NCBI GenBank assembly: GCA_012518745.1
Contig: JAAYRM010000081.1
Span: 1-6,177 of the forward strand
Length of the DNA stretch: 6,177 bases
Reading direction: 5' to 3'
From: Tissierellia bacterium
Lineage (GTDB): Bacteria; Bacillota; Clostridia; Tissierellales; Tepidimicrobiaceae
Part shown: positions 5,702 to 6,177 of the stretch, piece by piece
Layout of the letters: every line of letters begins with the position of its first letter
Numbering within the stretch: position 1 is the first letter of the stretch
Notes under the pieces: generated by a model
Seen by the model: the letters and a program-made list of their open reading frames with translations, nothing else
What the model was told of the DNA's origin: nothing
Database searches by the model: none
Translations under genes and position numbers: made by a program

Positions 5702-6149
5702 CGTATCTCCTCCTACTTATTATCTCCTGTAATGCTCGCTTTATATCATCCCTTGCGGTTCTATATACCTCTATACTTCCCCCAAAGGGATCCTCAATAT
5801 CGCCTTCCACCCCATAGGCATATTCCCTTAGAGTGAATACCTTCTCCCCTATGGAATCAAAATTGGCTATAAGGGATTCCTTATGGGATTTACTCATGGT
5901 CAATATTATATCGGCCTCCTCTAGCAAATCCATGGATATAGGGTTGGTGCTATGCTTCCCTCTTATATCTATCCCATCTTCCTTTAACGCTTCAATAGTA
6001 GTTTGGGCAGCCCCTTGCCCAGGTTGTGCGAATATCCCGGCCGATTTGATCCGCATTTCTATACCCTCTTTCCTAGCCATCTCCTGTAATAATGCAGCGG
6101 CCATAGGACTTCTACAGGTATTGCCTGTACAAACAAAAAGTATATTCAT
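5682..6149 (-). CDS. ywlE: YwlE-like low-molecular-weight phosphatase, probable protein-arginine phosphatase
   Basis: This 155-residue protein belongs to the low-molecular-weight tyrosine phosphatase fold. The phosphate loop is CTGNTCRS with nucleophile C7 and R13, and the general acid is D120 in DPFGGS (120-125), on the usual loop near the C terminus. Residue 11 in the loop is threonine. In Bacillus subtilis YwlE this threonine gives preference for phosphoarginine, whereas true tyrosine phosphatases usually have isoleucine or another larger residue there. The long match to YwlE as I recall it (SAGIFA, VFTLREYAYG, DPFGGSIEVY) supports orthology. The likely role is to reverse arginine phosphorylation by McsB and so affect stress response and Clp-dependent degradation. 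mcsB is not in this window, so substrate specificity is inferred. The ATG at 6149 has AGGAG about 7 nt upstream; the ATG at 6154 meets a stop at once. It is the start of a compact cluster with rpiB and upp, as in Bacillus. Confidence 0.93.
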   Translation of the reverse strand: MNILFVCTGNTCRSPMAAALLQEMARKEGIEMRIKSAGIFAQPGQGAAQTTIEALKEDGIDIRGKHSTNPISMDLLEEADIILTMSKSHKESLIANFDSIGEKVFTLREYAYGVEGDIEDPFGGSIEVYRTARDDIKRALQEIISRRRYDESRNR

Positions 6150-6150
6150 A

Positions 6151-6177
6151 TCATTCTCCTACCCTTATAATATTTCC
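6151..6177 (-). CDS. Possible last eight codons of an upstream gene (Sua5/YwlC?)
   Basis: One minus-strand frame is open from the right edge and reads GNIIRVGE before a TGA at 6153-6151, one base before the phosphatase start codon. In Firmicutes the threonylcarbamoyl-AMP synthase gene ywlC/sua5 often lies upstream of ywlE, and clostridial Sua5 proteins often end in a short hydrophobic segment of this kind. Eight codons are too few for a real identification; the other two frames also end within the segment. Confidence 0.25.
   Translation of the reverse strand, partial: GNIIRVGE

Noticed and set aside
1..6177. CRISPR arrays, insertion sequences, tRNA or rRNA genes, defence systems
   Set aside because: No regular repeats, transposase-like products, terminal inverted repeats or structured RNA genes were seen; the window is conserved housekeeping DNA.

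Overview
The window carries one strand-biased set of housekeeping genes, all read on the minus strand, from the right edge to the left. The sequence suggests an anaerobic Gram-positive bacterium of the Clostridia/Tissierellia type. The reasons are the AT-leaning composition, heavy use of ATA and AGG codons, strong purine-rich Shine-Dalgarno (SD) sites, a YwlE-type phosphatase beside rpiB and upp, and a bacterial V/A-type ATPase operon. The genus cannot be named from the sequence alone.

Right block (about 6177 to 3538). Possible last codons of an upstream gene, perhaps Sua5/YwlC, are followed by a YwlE-like low-molecular-weight phosphatase, ribose-5-phosphate isomerase B (rpiB), uracil phosphoribosyltransferase (upp) and a WecA/TagO-type undecaprenyl-phosphate sugar-1-phosphate transferase. 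Gaps are short (37 nt or less) and the phosphatase and rpiB overlap by 20 nt, so this looks like one transcript. The genes cover protein arginine dephosphorylation, pentose phosphate metabolism, uracil salvage and the first lipid-linked step of wall-polymer synthesis.

Middle (3537 to 3077). This is about 460 bp without a convincing gene. It is very AT-rich, with a good sigma-A-type promoter about 75 nt before the next gene, a weaker one further upstream, a 12-bp perfect palindrome and an 8-bp direct repeat. I see no clear terminator after the wecA-like gene.

Left block (3076 to 1). This is the beginning of a V/A-type ATPase operon in the order H(G/NtpF)-I-K-E. Subunit E is cut by the left edge, and C, F, A, B and D would be expected beyond it. 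The parts present are the peripheral stalk (H and E), the stator/ion-channel subunit (I) and the rotor ring subunit (K). Subunit K keeps every side chain that forms the Na+ site in Enterococcus hirae NtpK, so the enzyme is probably a sodium pump or Na+-driven synthase.

The most interesting point is the layout. In many Firmicutes the ywlE-rpiB-upp (with or without wecA) block leads into atpI and the F-type ATP synthase operon. Here the same block leads into a V/A-type operon, which suggests replacement in place of one rotary ATPase by another. A small hairpin that puts the subunit K start codon in its loop is also worth checking. I found no mobile element, CRISPR array, tRNA, rRNA or clearly unprecedented system.
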